The notes beneath the pieces were generated by a model, which was not told the origin of the DNA, ran no database searches, and was given only the letters and a program-made list of their open reading frames with translations. Of a stretch of DNA of 64,000 nt, positions 63,139 through 64,000 are shown one piece after another. Position numbers and translations under genes: made by a program. Each line of letters opens with the position of its first letter. Position 1 is the stretch's first letter. The DNA comes from Pedobacter sp. MR2016-24 (GTDB taxonomy: Bacteria; Bacteroidota; Bacteroidia; Sphingobacteriales; Sphingobacteriaceae). The stretch covers positions 186,001 to 250,000 of the forward strand of contig NZ_JAPIVO010000005.1 in the NCBI RefSeq assembly GCF_026239655.1. Reading direction: 5' to 3'.

Positions 63139-63477
63139 TTATAGTAAGTTTTCGTCGTCATCGTCAAGACCTAAATCATCATCGTCAGTATTCAGATCAT
63201 TGTCGATAATATCCTCATCATCTATAATTTCATCCGGGTCTTCTTCATCCAGATCCAGATCACTGTCGTCATCCAGGTCATCATCTTCATCTTCCGGCCC
63301 GTTTGCAGTCTGATCGAGTAACTCGTCTACATCGGCATAGCCAATATTTCCGTCATCAGTTGTTGATCCTTCAATATCTTCAGCAGAAGGCCCTCCCAGG
63401 ATATCAGATTTATCTACAGCGGTGTCATGACTCAGGACTTCTTCATTTTGCGTGTAATTTCCATTTTGAGTTTCCAT
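63139..63477 (-). CDS. Highly acidic hypothetical protein
   Basis: Of 112 residues, 32 of the last 53 are Asp or Glu; the pattern is (D/E) runs broken by Leu or Ile (DDDLDDDSDLDLDEEDPDEIIDDEDIIDND). The first half is polar with no fixed pattern. There is no signal peptide, membrane helix or known motif. It is probably disordered and could bind cations or basic proteins. I recall similar acidic proteins in Pedobacter relatives but cannot name the family. It is the gene downstream of the SSS symporter gene, 80 bases away. Confidence 0.65.
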   Translation of the reverse strand: METQNGNYTQNEEVLSHDTAVDKSDILGGPSAEDIEGSTTDDGNIGYADVDELLDQTANGPEDEDDDLDDDSDLDLDEEDPDEIIDDEDIIDNDLNTDDDDLGLDDDDENLL

Positions 63478-63557
63478 AGTATGATTGTTTTAAGGTATAA
63501 AATCAATAACAGCGCTATTGAAATTTGGTTCTGGAAAAGATGATAAGTTTTTTACAG

Positions 63558-64000
63558 CTACCAAAAACGGACGTAGATTGCTGAAAGTAAAAGCAGTACC
63601 ACAGCAATCATTACAACGGATCCCGGTTTTAGCCTGAACATCGATTGATCAATTTCAATCGCCTTAGCATTCACCATCGGCCCTCTCAAACTAATGATTA
63701 CCATTACCAGAACAGTAATAAAAAATGACCAGCTCAGTGATATAAAAAAGGGTATCTCATACTCACCTGCACTATTAGGAAATGCCGAATATAAGATGGT
63801 ATCTGTTCCAAAAACCTGTACGGCAAATTGATTAAAGAAAACAGAGGACGCAAATCCGGTGATAATACCAACTACAGCAGCATGTGCCGTTGTTCTTTTC
63901 CAAAACATACCTAATAAGAACGTCGCCAATACACCCGGACTTACAAAACTGGAGTACTTTTGAACAAAGGTGTAGCCACCAGCACTGCCTATCCCCAGCA
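63558..64000 (-). CDS. Sodium:solute symporter (SSS family), C-terminal part
   Basis: A Na+-coupled transporter for sugars or sugar acids in the inner membrane; the 5' end lies outside the window. About 147 residues are visible. They contain the family block QKYSSFVSPGVLATFLLGMFWKRTTAHAAVVGIITGF, two further hydrophobic helices (ISLSWSFFITVLVMVIISL and SVVMIAVVLLLLSAIYVRFW) and a hydrophilic segment (NAKAIEIDQSMFRLK). The frame stays open to base 64000; the apparent Met at 63929 is internal. The sialidase-like gene downstream on the same strand suggests sialic acid or another released sugar as cargo. Confidence 0.88.
   Translation of the reverse strand, partial: LGIGSAGGYTFVQKYSSFVSPGVLATFLLGMFWKRTTAHAAVVGIITGFASSVFFNQFAVQVFGTDTILYSAFPNSAGEYEIPFFISLSWSFFITVLVMVIISLRGPMVNAKAIEIDQSMFRLKPGSVVMIAVVLLLLSAIYVRFW

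Noticed and set aside
1..64000. tRNA, rRNA, CRISPR, insertion sequence, phage or toxin-antitoxin loci
   Set aside because: No cloverleaf, no repeat-spacer array, no transposase or integrase, and no attachment-site duplication was found on reading both strands.

Overview
The window is chromosomal DNA from a Bacteroidota bacterium. The family Sphingobacteriaceae, with a Pedobacter-like genome, is the best guess. The guess rests on a SusC/SusD pair, many lipoproteins with acidic or lysine residues after the lipobox Cys, an ECF sigma/anti-sigma pair, DUF families largely confined to Bacteroidota (DUF4836, DUF4876, DUF6266), TAnnTTTG-type -7 promoter elements, and moderate-to-low GC. I see no rRNA, tRNA, CRISPR array, insertion sequence or phage module. 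The window reads as ordinary chromosome with several poorly characterised envelope operons. The first and last genes are cut by the window edges.

Layout. 1-4.3 kb: 3' part of a SusC receptor plus its SusD partner, closed by a strong terminator. 4.3-10.6 kb: acyl-CoA dehydrogenase, a class III sirtuin, a surface lipoprotein under a cobalamin riboswitch (BtuG-like, without a BtuB receptor beside it), phosphoglycerate mutase and a ROK protein. 11-18 kb: a double DUF6266 protein, a cold-shock protein, dnaA with DnaA boxes, two helical envelope proteins, a methyltransferase and a PAS-PAS-DHp protein without an ATPase domain. 18-23 kb: dienelactone hydrolase, a GMC oxidoreductase with its small Tat subunit, and a TPM-domain lipoprotein with a zinc-ribbon and poly-Ser tail. 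29.8-23.0 kb (minus strand): a tight operon of TonB receptor, DUF4876 lipoprotein, outer-membrane barrel and di-heme cytochrome c peroxidase. 30-34.6 kb: an envelope operon including DUF4836 and a 32-residue membrane peptide. 34.6-42.7 kb: a TruC-like pseudouridine synthase, a pentapeptide-repeat protein, a DUF4349 protein, an overlapping three-gene operon (Gfo/Idh dehydrogenase, TIM-barrel-like lipoprotein, large helical-repeat lipoprotein) and rpiA. 42.7-52 kb: tandem DUF885 peptidase-like genes, NIPSNAP, GH125 alpha-mannosidase, DUF4198 and a protein with four 23-residue repeats. 52-64 kb: purL, an ECF sigma/anti-sigma/lipoprotein set, DUF4870, phytanoyl-CoA dioxygenase, an SDR, a methyltransferase, a sialidase-like protein, a highly acidic protein and the end of an SSS symporter.

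Common themes are import of large or complexed nutrients through TonB receptors with surface lipoproteins (SusCD, BtuG-like, DUF4876/barrel/peroxidase, the sigma-linked lipoprotein) and glycan handling (GH125, sialidase-like, Gfo/Idh). Several perfect inverted repeats lie in divergent or upstream regions and are candidate operators. The strongest leads for new biology are the TonB receptor/di-heme peroxidase operon, the orphan riboswitch-controlled lipoprotein, the ATPase-less sensor protein and the DUF4836 operon. All product names come from reading the sequence; no database search was run.
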